A DNA stretch of 11,964 nucleotides. Source: Verrucomicrobiota bacterium (GTDB lineage: Bacteria > Verrucomicrobiota > Verrucomicrobiia > Verrucomicrobiales > Akkermansiaceae). The notes beneath the pieces are model-generated. The model did not search any database, was not told the DNA's origin, and was given only the letters and a program-made list of their open reading frames with translations. The stretch spans positions 1-11,964 of the forward strand of contig WBXE01000060.1 of assembly GCA_008932955.1 (NCBI GenBank). The letters run 5' to 3'. A program made the translations under genes and the position numbers. Below are positions 1 to 6,315 of this stretch, piece by piece (positions within the stretch are counted from its first letter, which is position 1; the number at the start of each line of letters is the position of its first letter).

Positions 1-390
1 CACCAGCAATATCACTCCTAATAATTTTCCCGCCAGATAATCGAGGCGCGGCACCGGCTTGGCCAGAATCGTGTAGAGCGTGCGGTCCTCCACATCCTTG
101 GGCAGCAGCAGGGCGGTGGCCACAATCGCGAATACCACCGAAAATAAGGTCATGGTGCCCAGCGACCAGCTCTTGATAGAATTGAGGACATTGGTGCCGG
201 CGGCTTCCGGGCCGACGTGTTGCGGCAGGTCGAAGAAATTGCTGCCGATGGTGATGACGGCGAACACCGCCAGAAAGTAAAACACCTTCATCCGCACCAA
301 CTGGGTGAATGCATGGGTGGCAATCACCGCGATGCGCCCGTAATGCGAGCCGGGGGCAGAACGGACGGGGCTAACAAGGGGCTGGCTCAT
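1..390 (-). CDS. ABC-2 type transporter permease, N-terminal 130 residues (cut by window edge)
   Basis: The reading frame starts at an ATG at 390-388 and stays open to the left edge, so only the first 130 residues are visible. The start is fixed by a 4-base ATGA overlap with the stop codon of the upstream ATPase, which implies translational coupling. Visible features are a cytoplasmic N-terminus, a first membrane helix at about residues 36-53, a second hydrophobic stretch at about 78-97, and then the segment LPKDVEDRTLYTILAKPVPR followed by a third hydrophobic stretch. An ED-R-T-L/Y-T-I/L-KP pattern after the second helix is typical of ABC-2 permeases of the NosY/GldF-like type. With the ATPase it should form an exporter in the cytoplasmic membrane. 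The substrate cannot be inferred. The family call is fairly firm; the subfamily is not. Confidence 0.85.
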   Translation of the reverse strand, partial: MSQPLVSPVRSAPGSHYGRIAVIATHAFTQLVRMKVFYFLAVFAVITIGSNFFDLPQHVGPEAAGTNVLNSIKSWSLGTMTLFSVVFAIVATALLLPKDVEDRTLYTILAKPVPRLDYLAGKLLGVILLV

Positions 391-1247
391 GGGTCGTCTC
401 GGTGGGTTTCGCGGAGGAACAGCCGCTCCAAGGTGGTGCGCGGCTTGCCGCTGCGCACCAGTTCAGTCCCCGGGCAGGTGGCCACCAGCGCGGTGATGCG
501 GGCGATGAGCTCCGGGCTGGCATCGCGCAGGATGATTTCAGTTTGATCCTCAATAGCGATCAAATCGTCTAGACGGCCTTCCCTGACCATTTTGCCTTGG
601 AAAATAATCCCCACCCGGTCGCACACCTCCTGCACTTGCTCCAATAAATGCGAGCAAAGAAACACCGTCATGCCGCGCTCGCGCAGCCTGAAAATCAAAT
701 CGCGGATTTGTCGCGAGCCGATCGGGTCCACCCCGGCGGTCGGCTCGTCGAGAATGAGCAAGCGCGGGTCCTGCACCAAGGCCTGGGCCAGACCGATGCG
801 TTGCAACATGCCCTTGGAGTAGCCGCCTAGCCGCCGGTCCCGCGCGCTTTCCAAGTCGACGAGTGCGAGCAATTCGCGCACCCGGTCATCGAGGACACGG
901 CCGCGCATGCCGCAGAGTTTGCCGTAAAACCGCAGGGTTTCCGTGCCGCTGAGGTGTTTGTAAAAATACGGGTTTTCCGGCAAAAACCCCACCTCGCGCC
1001 GCGAATCGACCCGCAGCGAATCCTGGCCGAAAATCGCGCAGCGCCCGGCGGTGGGGGCCACCAAGCCCAGCAGCGCCTTCATGGTGGTGGATTTGCCCGA
1101 GCCATTGGGGCCGATGAGCCCGTAAACTTCGCCGGGTTGAATGCGGATGGAGACCCCGGCGACGGCACGCAATTTCTGCCGGCGAAAGGATGTCTTAAAA
1201 TCCTTCACCAAGTCGCAAATTTCTACCGCCGGAATCACATCTGCCAT
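387..1247 (-). CDS. ABC transporter ATP-binding protein (ABC-2 exporter type)
   Basis: This 286-residue nucleotide-binding subunit would power the permease encoded immediately downstream. In order: Walker A GPNGSGKST (46-54), Q-loop region GFLPENPY (87-94, with Glu in place of the usual Gln, common in ABC-2 exporters), a degenerate signature YSKGM (143-147) instead of LSGGQ, Walker B LLILDEP (163-169), D-loop AGVDP (171-175) and switch histidine SH (199-200). About 80 residues follow the core as a divergent C-terminal tail. I chose the ATG at 1247. An in-frame TTG at 1259 would add four residues, but neither start has a Shine-Dalgarno sequence. The stop overlaps the permease start by four bases. 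It is divergent from the bL36 gene. Substrate is unknown; drug, lipid or protein-maturation exporters share this architecture. Confidence 0.92.
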   Translation of the reverse strand: MADVIPAVEICDLVKDFKTSFRRQKLRAVAGVSIRIQPGEVYGLIGPNGSGKSTTMKALLGLVAPTAGRCAIFGQDSLRVDSRREVGFLPENPYFYKHLSGTETLRFYGKLCGMRGRVLDDRVRELLALVDLESARDRRLGGYSKGMLQRIGLAQALVQDPRLLILDEPTAGVDPIGSRQIRDLIFRLRERGMTVFLCSHLLEQVQEVCDRVGIIFQGKMVREGRLDDLIAIEDQTEIILRDASPELIARITALVATCPGTELVRSGKPRTTLERLFLRETHRDDP

Positions 1248-1294
1248 CGCTGAGGCCAAGATGGCGGATCACGACCCGCCTGGCAACGGGCAAA

Positions 1295-1303
1295 TTATCC
1301 ACA
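1295..1303 (+). promoter_or_regulatory. Perfect DnaA-box match (TTATCCACA)
   Basis: The nine bases TTATCCACA equal the strong E. coli-type DnaA box. It lies alone in the 179-base divergent spacer between the ABC ATPase (minus) and bL36 (plus). No cluster of further boxes or AT-rich unwinding element is visible, so this is not an origin. It could be a DnaA regulatory site or chance; I estimate roughly a one-in-ten chance of one such match somewhere in a window of this size. Confidence 0.3.
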
Positions 1304-1339
1304 AACTGCAGCAAACTGGAAAAAATCCGTAAAAACGGC

Positions 1340-1367
1340 TTTACAAGCGAGTGGTGGCGGCTAGCCT
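1340..1367 (+). promoter_or_regulatory. Weak sigma70-like promoter candidate for bL36
   Basis: TTTACA (1340-1345) and TAGCCT (1362-1367) are separated by 16 bases. The first differs from TTGACA at one position; the second matches TATAAT poorly. Transcription would begin near 1374 and leave a leader of about 50 bases before the bL36 ATG at 1427. The only support is motif similarity and a sensible position. Confidence 0.22.
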
Positions 1368-1426
1368 TTGCGCCCCGGTCGCCAGTCGGCCTTGCGATTT
1401 CAATCTTCTTCCAAACATTCCGTCCC

Positions 1427-1588
1427 ATGAAAGTTCTTTCCTCACTGGCTTCCGCCAAGCGCCGCCATGCCGATTGCCAAGTTGTCAAGCGCAAGGGCAC
1501 GGTCTACGTCATCTGCAAGTCCAACCCCAAGTTCAAGGCCCGGCAAGGTGCCACCCCCGGCACTCGACTCTCCAAAAAGGGCCTCTGA
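1427..1588 (+). CDS. rpmJ: 50S ribosomal protein bL36, zinc-ligand-poor (C-minus) type
   Basis: This 53-residue protein begins MKVLSSLASAKRRHADCQVV and continues through KRKGTVYVICKSNPKFKARQ, which matches the bL36 family along its whole core. Classical bL36 binds zinc through a C-x2-C-x12-C-x4-H set. Here the first Cys is His (H14), Cys17 and Cys30 remain, and the final His is Phe (F37, in NPKFK). This is the pattern of E. coli YkgO, the zinc-independent paralogue. After the usual end (KARQG, near residue 41) there is an extra basic tail of 12 residues. bL36 is a small 23S-rRNA-binding protein of the large subunit. The ATG has a pyrimidine-rich upstream stretch but no Shine-Dalgarno. A terminator follows 24 bases after the stop, so the gene appears monocistronic. 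The identification is secure; whether it is the only bL36 of the genome cannot be seen. Confidence 0.95.
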   Translation: MKVLSSLASAKRRHADCQVVKRKGTVYVICKSNPKFKARQGATPGTRLSKKGL

Positions 1589-1612
1589 GCCAGCCGGCCA
1601 GCTTAGTCTCTC

Positions 1613-1644
1613 AGCGACCCCGCCTAGGCGGAGTCGCTTTTTTT
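1613..1644 (+). terminator. Rho-independent terminator of the bL36 gene
   Basis: AGCGAC (1613-1618) pairs with GTCGCT (1633-1638). After a single C/A mismatch the stem continues as CCGC/GCGG around a CTAG loop. Seven T residues (1638-1644) follow on the plus strand. It sits 24 bases downstream of the bL36 stop. On the minus strand there is no T-run, so it should act in one direction only. Confidence 0.88.
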
Positions 1645-1692
1645 GTGGGAGTGCGACAGCTTGCTGTCGCCAGGCCAAGCCAGCTTGCTGGC
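1645..1692 (+). repeat. REP-like element: GTGGGAGTGCG head with two palindromes
   Basis: Directly after the bL36 terminator comes GTGGGAG (1645-1651), then the perfect palindrome GCGACAGCTTGCTGTCGC (1653-1670) and a second one, GCCAGCTTGCTGGC (1679-1692). Both stems close on the same GCTTGC centre but differ in stem sequence with both arms changed together. The layout (GTGGGAG head, then a stem with a CTTG centre) resembles the well-known Pseudomonas REP sequences of the form GTGGGAGCGGGCTTGCCCGC. REPs of this kind are spread by RAYT (TnpA-REP) transposases; none is encoded here. Relationship to a dispersed family is an inference from a single locus. Confidence 0.65.
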
Positions 1693-1736
1693 GAGTGCGC
1701 ATCTCAGTGACAGCTCATACACAGCTCCGCGCCACG

Positions 1737-1930
1737 GCGGGCAAGCCCGCCCAGCAGCCATCAGGCGGTGGCCAGCCCCCGCACTCCGCGGGCAAGCCCG
1801 TCCAGCCATCAGGCGGTGGCAAGCCCCCGCACTCCGCGGGCAAGCCCGTCCAGCCATCGGCGGTGGCAAGCCCCCGCACTCCGCGGGCAAGGCCGTCCAG
1901 CCATCAGGCGGTGGCCAGCCCCCGCACTCC
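1737..1930 (-). repeat. Four-unit tandem array (47-51 bp units) of REP-like palindromes
   Basis: Four head-to-tail units lie at 1737-1787, 1788-1835, 1836-1882 and 1883-1930 (51, 48, 47 and 48 bases). Read on the minus strand each unit has the head GGAGTGCG, an imperfect stem centred on GGGGGC(T/G)(T/G)GCC, then ATGGCTGG and a second stem, GCGGGCTTGCCCGC or a one-arm variant. The head GGGAGTGCG next to 1931 is identical to that of the element at 1645, in opposite orientation. The units differ by small indels and substitutions and have no unique spacers. The array begins about 8 bases beyond the stop of the heptaheme cytochrome gene, so it could act as 3' stabiliser or terminator for that operon. 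Together with the terminator and the element at 1645 it accounts for nearly all of the gene-free stretch 1589-1938. Confidence 0.85.
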
Positions 1931-1938
1931 CGCCTAGG

Positions 1939-3438
1939 CTATTCCTGGGTTTGGCCGTTGTGGCACTCGTTGCAGGAGGGCTCGGAGTTTTCTGAGTCGA
2001 TGTGGATAAAGGTCAGGCCCTTGGCAGCCACTTTTTCGAGGTCCTTGCCGGCCCCTTGGGCGACGATGAGGTGGCAGGCGTTGCAATCACTGCCTTTAAT
2101 CGAACTCTTGCCGTCACTGGCCAGGTGCTTGCCATCATGGCAACGAAAGCAGCCGTTAGAGTCCTTGTGACCGATCATATCGGGGTGAACCCGCCAGTCC
2201 ACCTTCATCTCCGGGAAGAAATTGGCCTCATAGATCGCCTGGGTCTCCTTGATGAGCGCGTTCACCCGTTTCTCACCCGGGTATTCGCCACGCAGGAAAC
2301 CCTCAATCTTCTGATTGGCTTCCTCGCGGGTGGCATAGGTCTGCACCAACGCCTTGACCACTTTGGCCTTGGCCCACGGCAGGCTCGGATCAATGCGGCC
2401 GAAGGCCATCGATTGATCCACCGCGCCATTCGGCGTGAGGTATTTGTGGGACGGGCGGTTGTGGCAATCCATGCAATCCATGGTGCGAATTGCATACTTG
2501 GAAATGTCGTCCGTGAACTCCTTAGTCCGGTACACGGTGACCTTTTCGTTGGCATTGGTTACTCGCACCCACGGGATTGTGAGTCTGCCCTCATCGGTGG
2601 CGATAAACTCAACCTTGTTGGCGATATTCATGTGCGAGTGAATGCCTTCTACCGGACCATGCACCGGATCACTGCCGCCCACCTTGAGCAACATTTGCAC
2701 GGTGAAGGGCGTGTTGGTCTCGTCGGCTAGGAAATGCCGATAGGTCTTGTGCAGGTCGCCAGTATGCTTTTGCACCCAATGGCAGGATTGACAGGTTTCC
2801 TGCGCCGGCCGCTGGTTGACGTTGTGCAAGGCGATGGGCCGGTTGAAATCGCTTAGAATCATGTGGTAGAGCTGGCGCATGCCGCTAATCTTGGTGCGGA
2901 TGTAGTTGCCGGCACCGGGACCTACGTGGCAGGCGACGCAGGCGACCCTGGCATGCGCCGAGTGCTGATAGGCCTGGTACTGAGGATCCATCGGCACGTG
3001 ACACACTTCGCCGCAAAACTTGTTGCTCTCGGTTATATGATACGTCTGGTAACTGCCCAGCGCCGTTAGAAAGAGGAAGCCCAAGCTGCCTCCGATAAAT
3101 CCGACTAACAAGCGGCGGTCGCGGCGACGGGTTAGATTGACGTGCAGGATGAAATTGGAGGCCATCTCCGGATGGTCTTTAGGAATGCGGCGAGTTTCCA
3201 GGATATAGCCCACCAATACCGCAGCCAAGCCAAGCAATAGGAACGAAGGTGCCACCACATAGGCGAGAATACCCATGTAGGGGTTGGCGTGGCTGGCGAA
3301 AAGGTCCACCGAAAACAACAGCATAAAGGCAAAAAATGCCGATACGGCAAGCAGCAGGCCGGCGAGGCTGAGCCAGTTGTGCAGGCGGCTGAGGCGAGTG
3401 TGCAGAGGAGGGGCGGCGGTAATATTTTCTTTGCTCAT
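1939..3438 (-). CDS. Membrane-anchored heptaheme cytochrome c with NapC/NirT-like core
   Basis: This 499-residue protein is predicted to move electrons between the quinone pool and periplasmic cytochromes. Three membrane helices lie at about 21-48, 54-80 and 110-130, after which the chain is periplasmic. Haem motifs start at C142 (CGEVCH, a CX3CH), C167 (CVACH), C216 (CQSCH), C322 (CMDCH), C430 (CFRCH), C452 (CNACH) and C489 (CNECH), seven in all. The stretch from the first to second motif (CH-V-P-M-DP, then HARVACVACHVGPGAG) is like NapC/NirT-type quinol dehydrogenases and related Geobacter multiheme proteins. Classical NapC/CymA/NrfH have one helix, about 200 residues and four haems, so this is larger with a three-haem C-terminal extension. 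It is last in the four-gene cytochrome operon, 149 bases after the small cytochrome. The ATG at 3438 has no nearby Shine-Dalgarno. Multiheme call firm; quinol oxidation inferred. Confidence 0.9.
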   Translation of the reverse strand: MSKENITAAPPLHTRLSRLHNWLSLAGLLLAVSAFFAFMLLFSVDLFASHANPYMGILAYVVAPSFLLLGLAAVLVGYILETRRIPKDHPEMASNFILHVNLTRRRDRRLLVGFIGGSLGFLFLTALGSYQTYHITESNKFCGEVCHVPMDPQYQAYQHSAHARVACVACHVGPGAGNYIRTKISGMRQLYHMILSDFNRPIALHNVNQRPAQETCQSCHWVQKHTGDLHKTYRHFLADETNTPFTVQMLLKVGGSDPVHGPVEGIHSHMNIANKVEFIATDEGRLTIPWVRVTNANEKVTVYRTKEFTDDISKYAIRTMDCMDCHNRPSHKYLTPNGAVDQSMAFGRIDPSLPWAKAKVVKALVQTYATREEANQKIEGFLRGEYPGEKRVNALIKETQAIYEANFFPEMKVDWRVHPDMIGHKDSNGCFRCHDGKHLASDGKSSIKGSDCNACHLIVAQGAGKDLEKVAAKGLTFIHIDSENSEPSCNECHNGQTQE

Positions 3439-3563
3439 GGGGGCGGCGGGGTTTCTCTCACAAGGCTGCGATGATAACGGTGGTTTTGGGGTTCAACCCG
3501 AAGTCCGGAGTTTGCGCTGAAAAAGGCGGGAGCTCGTTGCCGAACTCACGCCGAGGATGCTTG

Positions 3564-3584
3564 GCGGTGGGCTGCCGCCACCGC
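3564..3584 (-). other. Intercistronic hairpin just after the small cytochrome c gene
   Basis: GCGGTGG (3564-3570) and CCACCGC (3578-3584) form a perfect 7-bp stem with a 7-base loop. In the operon's mRNA it begins only three bases after the cytochrome stop codon and has no U-run behind it. That suits a processing or 3'-end-protecting hairpin, or partial attenuation before the heptaheme gene, better than a full terminator. Confidence 0.45.
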
Positions 3585-3587
3585 GGG

Positions 3588-3911
3588 TTATTTCTTGAAG
3601 GCGCGGATGTAGGCGACGAGTTCCTTGGCTTCCGCCTCGGTGACTTTGTCCTTGTAGCCCTTCATCTTTTCCTTGCCTTCATGGATCGCCTTGAGGGCTT
3701 CGGCGTCGGTGAAGGAAGCCTGCACTGTGGCGTCGGTGTAATCCTTGACCTTGGCTTTCTTGCCCATGGTGGTTTCTCCCTTGCCATCCTTGCCGTGGCA
3801 AGATGCACAATTTTTGGCGTAAACTTCAGCGCCGTCACCAAAAGCCGCGGGCGCGGCAATCAGCAGAGCTGCCGAGAGTATAGATGCGTGTAGTTTCGTG
3901 TTCATGATCAT
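3588..3911 (-). CDS. Periplasmic monoheme class I cytochrome c
   Basis: This 107-residue protein has a signal peptide (hydrophobic 9-23, cleavage likely near AAFG/DG at 25), then the haem motif CASCH (C35-H39) at the start of the mature chain. The sequence GEEYAxNCxxCHG-type opening (here AEVYAKNCASCHGKDGKG), a candidate axial methionine M83 (EKMKGYKDKV) and the closing helix ELVAYIRAFKK are classic class I cytochrome c features. It would be a soluble single-haem shuttle. Its place between the outer-membrane conduit genes and the membrane heptaheme cytochrome suggests it carries electrons between them across the periplasm. The start could also be the second ATG at 3905 (residue 3). Neither has a Shine-Dalgarno. 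It follows the barrel gene after 43 bases. Family assignment is secure; its partner is inferred from context. Confidence 0.93.
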   Translation of the reverse strand: MIMNTKLHASILSAALLIAAPAAFGDGAEVYAKNCASCHGKDGKGETTMGKKAKVKDYTDATVQASFTDAEALKAIHEGKEKMKGYKDKVTEAEAKELVAYIRAFKK

Positions 3912-3954
3912 ATTTCATTTTGGTTTGGTTCAAATAGCCGTCGAGTCTAGCATA

Positions 3955-6282
3955 TCAGAAGCGAATTTGCAAACCGGTGGAGATCATCTGCGCGGTGTAG
4001 TCATTGAAGCCACCGCTCTGGTCCTGCAAGGCACCCGTGGTTTGGCTGCTTATCAAGGCATAGCGCAGATTCCACACCATGGTGGGCGTGATCATCCGGT
4101 TGAGCGTTAGGCTCACGGAATTTTCCTGAGTATTGAGGCCGTAGCCCATGGCATACGGGATGGGTGAGACAGAATTACCTGAGACGCCAGCTGTGTAAGG
4201 ACTGCCTTGTTGGGTGTAGTTCTTCGTGACGTAGTAGGTGTAACTGGCCGTGAGGTCCGTCCGATTATCAATCGCATATCCGAGCGACAGGCTGCCGGTA
4301 AAGTAATCGTTGCGCGAATCGGGAACCATCTGCGTATTCGTGCTGGTTTGCGCCCAAGTATAGCTTGCGCTGGCTTGCAGATAGAGACGTTCCATGGGCA
4401 TCCATGTGACGCTTTCGCTCAAGATGTTGGACATCACGCGGCCTGATAGCACTTCTGGCAAAATACCCGTGTCTGCTGGTGAGGTGGGACCGGTCACCAC
4501 AGCAGGCGGTGGGGTTTGGATAGTCCCTGGCAAGGAAGTCGACGGACTCCAGCGGACGCCACGGTTGTTATATTCCGTTTCTCGATAGTCGTAGCGGGTC
4601 ACCAAGGACAGGTTGTTCAGGGCATGCCATGTCACACGCAGATTGGCAGCATCGGTGGTGGTATCGAGGCCTATCATTTCGGGCGCGAGGCCCAAGGCAG
4701 CTACGGTGCCCTTGATCACACTTGGGTTGGATTCGTCATTGCGTTGGCAATAGCGTCCCTGCAGGGCAAAGCTCAAACTGCGGAGCGGATACCAGTTGGC
4801 ACCCACCGTGTAGTCCTGTTGATTGACGGTGATTCCTTCGCGGAAGAAATCGGAGTTAGGTCCGCCAGTCACCGTTCCGTTGTACGCAATGCTCTGGTAG
4901 AAAACGCCACTATTATAATTGGTTTGGTCCTGGCGCTCCCACTCGCCTTTGGCATAAAGTACCATATCGGCAATGCCGGTATAGCGCAGATCCAAGGCTG
5001 CCGTATCGCTATCGGTATTGAGATCACCCTTGTAAATCTGGTTCGTATAGACCGTGGTCGAAGCAGTGGGCGTAAAGCCAGCAGTGGGCACTGCCGTTAG
5101 GCGCATCTGAGCAATGGCGTTTTGTGACGACTGTTCGATGCGCACGGACGGCGTGACGGTGAGATCGGGAATTGGATTCCACATCAGATTGAGGTTGCCG
5201 ACGCAGCTCTCGGATTGACCACCGCCCATGGGGATCACGCGCGTGGTAGTCAAGGCGGTGCTGAAGGGAATGGCTGCGCCGGGATTCACTGGAGTAATGC
5301 TCTGCGTTGATCCATCGGTATTGGTATTGGATGAGGTGTAAGCAAATCCCGCGGAGAGCCACAACTTGTCGTTGAAGTGCGTCACGCTATGGATATTGCC
5401 TGCGAACAGGTCCATGGCGTATTCTTCCTTGAAGCTGCTGGCAACTTGGCTGTTGGCCGTGGTCAATCCAGTTGTCGGACTGACTGTCACCGCGCCGGTG
5501 CGGGTATTGAGCGAGTTGGTGTAGGACGTATGCTCGTAGTCCAAGCCGAGTGCGAGGTCGGTGTTGCCTAGAGTGTGCTCGACGTCGAGGGCGAGGATGT
5601 CGCTCTTTTCATCCAGATGCCAGAAGGAAGGCGCGAACTCATAATTGACGTTACTACCACCTGCCGCCAAGGTTGCACCGGCCAGCAACTTCGGACGCGC
5701 TCCCCAACTGCTGCTGTCCTTATCCCCAACGCGGAAGCTATGCTTGTAGTTAAAGGTGATCTCCGGCAGGTTTTCCATGCGCAGACCCGCTTCAACGCTA
5801 AACTCGCCGCGGTCCACATGCAGTTCTTCGCCCCAAGCCGGCTCGCGGTAGAGACCGGCCAATTGTGGCATGTAGCCGCCGCTGCCGTCATAGAACGTGC
5901 GGTATTGTTTGTAGCCGACCTTGACATAGCCAATATCGGAATTTGTCAGGCTGAGATTGCCAAGATAGTCTTCCAAGCCGGGCATGGCGTGGCCTTCAAG
6001 CGTTAGGGTGTGGGTCTTGCTGAGCGCCTGGCTCACTTGCAGCGAGTCGATACCGCCGTAGAAGTCACCGTTGGTCCGGGTGCGCTGAGCCATGGCGGCT
6101 TCATTGCCATTGACGAAAGCCCCGCCGATGGTGAAGCCAACCCAGTTGGTGGCGGGGGTGGCGTCGGGGGCAGCTTGAGCGAAACTGAGGGTCATCACCA
6201 GTGCCGGAGCGGCGAGCGCGAGGCAGGCCAAGCGGAGAGTCTGTGACTGAGGAAGGAGAGCGGAAAATTGAAGCGCTTTCAT
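3955..6282 (-). CDS. Outer-membrane beta-barrel, MtrB/PioB-like porin of a porin-cytochrome conduit
   Basis: This 775-residue protein has a signal peptide with cleavage after AQA (residue 37). The mature chain is built of short amphipathic stretches alternating with polar turns, rich in Tyr, Thr, Asn and Gly, for example YVKVGYKQYR, LTASYTYYVTKNY and SLTLNRMITPTMVWNLRYA. It ends in Phe (GLQIRF), the usual C-terminal signal for barrel insertion. Length is in the range of MtrB/PioB barrels (about 700-800 residues). I see no N-terminal CXXC as in Shewanella MtrB. MtrB-type barrels sheath an MtrA-type multiheme cytochrome so that haems cross the outer membrane. The gene sits 33 bases behind exactly such a cytochrome, which is the main support for the role. 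Barrel identity is strong; MtrB/PioB assignment rests on gross features and synteny, so a different porin remains possible. Confidence 0.82.
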   Translation of the reverse strand: MKALQFSALLPQSQTLRLACLALAAPALVMTLSFAQAAPDATPATNWVGFTIGGAFVNGNEAAMAQRTRTNGDFYGGIDSLQVSQALSKTHTLTLEGHAMPGLEDYLGNLSLTNSDIGYVKVGYKQYRTFYDGSGGYMPQLAGLYREPAWGEELHVDRGEFSVEAGLRMENLPEITFNYKHSFRVGDKDSSSWGARPKLLAGATLAAGGSNVNYEFAPSFWHLDEKSDILALDVEHTLGNTDLALGLDYEHTSYTNSLNTRTGAVTVSPTTGLTTANSQVASSFKEEYAMDLFAGNIHSVTHFNDKLWLSAGFAYTSSNTNTDGSTQSITPVNPGAAIPFSTALTTTRVIPMGGGQSESCVGNLNLMWNPIPDLTVTPSVRIEQSSQNAIAQMRLTAVPTAGFTPTASTTVYTNQIYKGDLNTDSDTAALDLRYTGIADMVLYAKGEWERQDQTNYNSGVFYQSIAYNGTVTGGPNSDFFREGITVNQQDYTVGANWYPLRSLSFALQGRYCQRNDESNPSVIKGTVAALGLAPEMIGLDTTTDAANLRVTWHALNNLSLVTRYDYRETEYNNRGVRWSPSTSLPGTIQTPPPAVVTGPTSPADTGILPEVLSGRVMSNILSESVTWMPMERLYLQASASYTWAQTSTNTQMVPDSRNDYFTGSLSLGYAIDNRTDLTASYTYYVTKNYTQQGSPYTAGVSGNSVSPIPYAMGYGLNTQENSVSLTLNRMITPTMVWNLRYALISSQTTGALQDQSGGFNDYTAQMISTGLQIRF

Positions 6283-6315
6283 GTGATGAGTGAGAGTTTG
6301 AATTTACGCCGAGGA

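Noticed and set aside
1613..1644. Bidirectional terminator for the cytochrome operon as well
   Set aside because: On the minus strand the hairpin is preceded, not followed, by the homopolymer run, so it cannot act as an intrinsic terminator in that direction.
1737..1930. Regular repeats suggesting a CRISPR array
   Set aside because: Units are contiguous near-identical 47-51 bp copies with no unique spacers, and no cas genes are present.
1467..1937. Plus-strand frame giving a proline-rich repeat peptide over the array
   Set aside because: It overlaps the bL36 gene, its terminator and the REP-like repeats out of frame; the repeat peptide is a by-product of the DNA repeats.
2002..2730. 242-residue plus-strand frame
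   Set aside because: Antisense to the heptaheme cytochrome gene, whose haem motifs prove the minus strand is coding.
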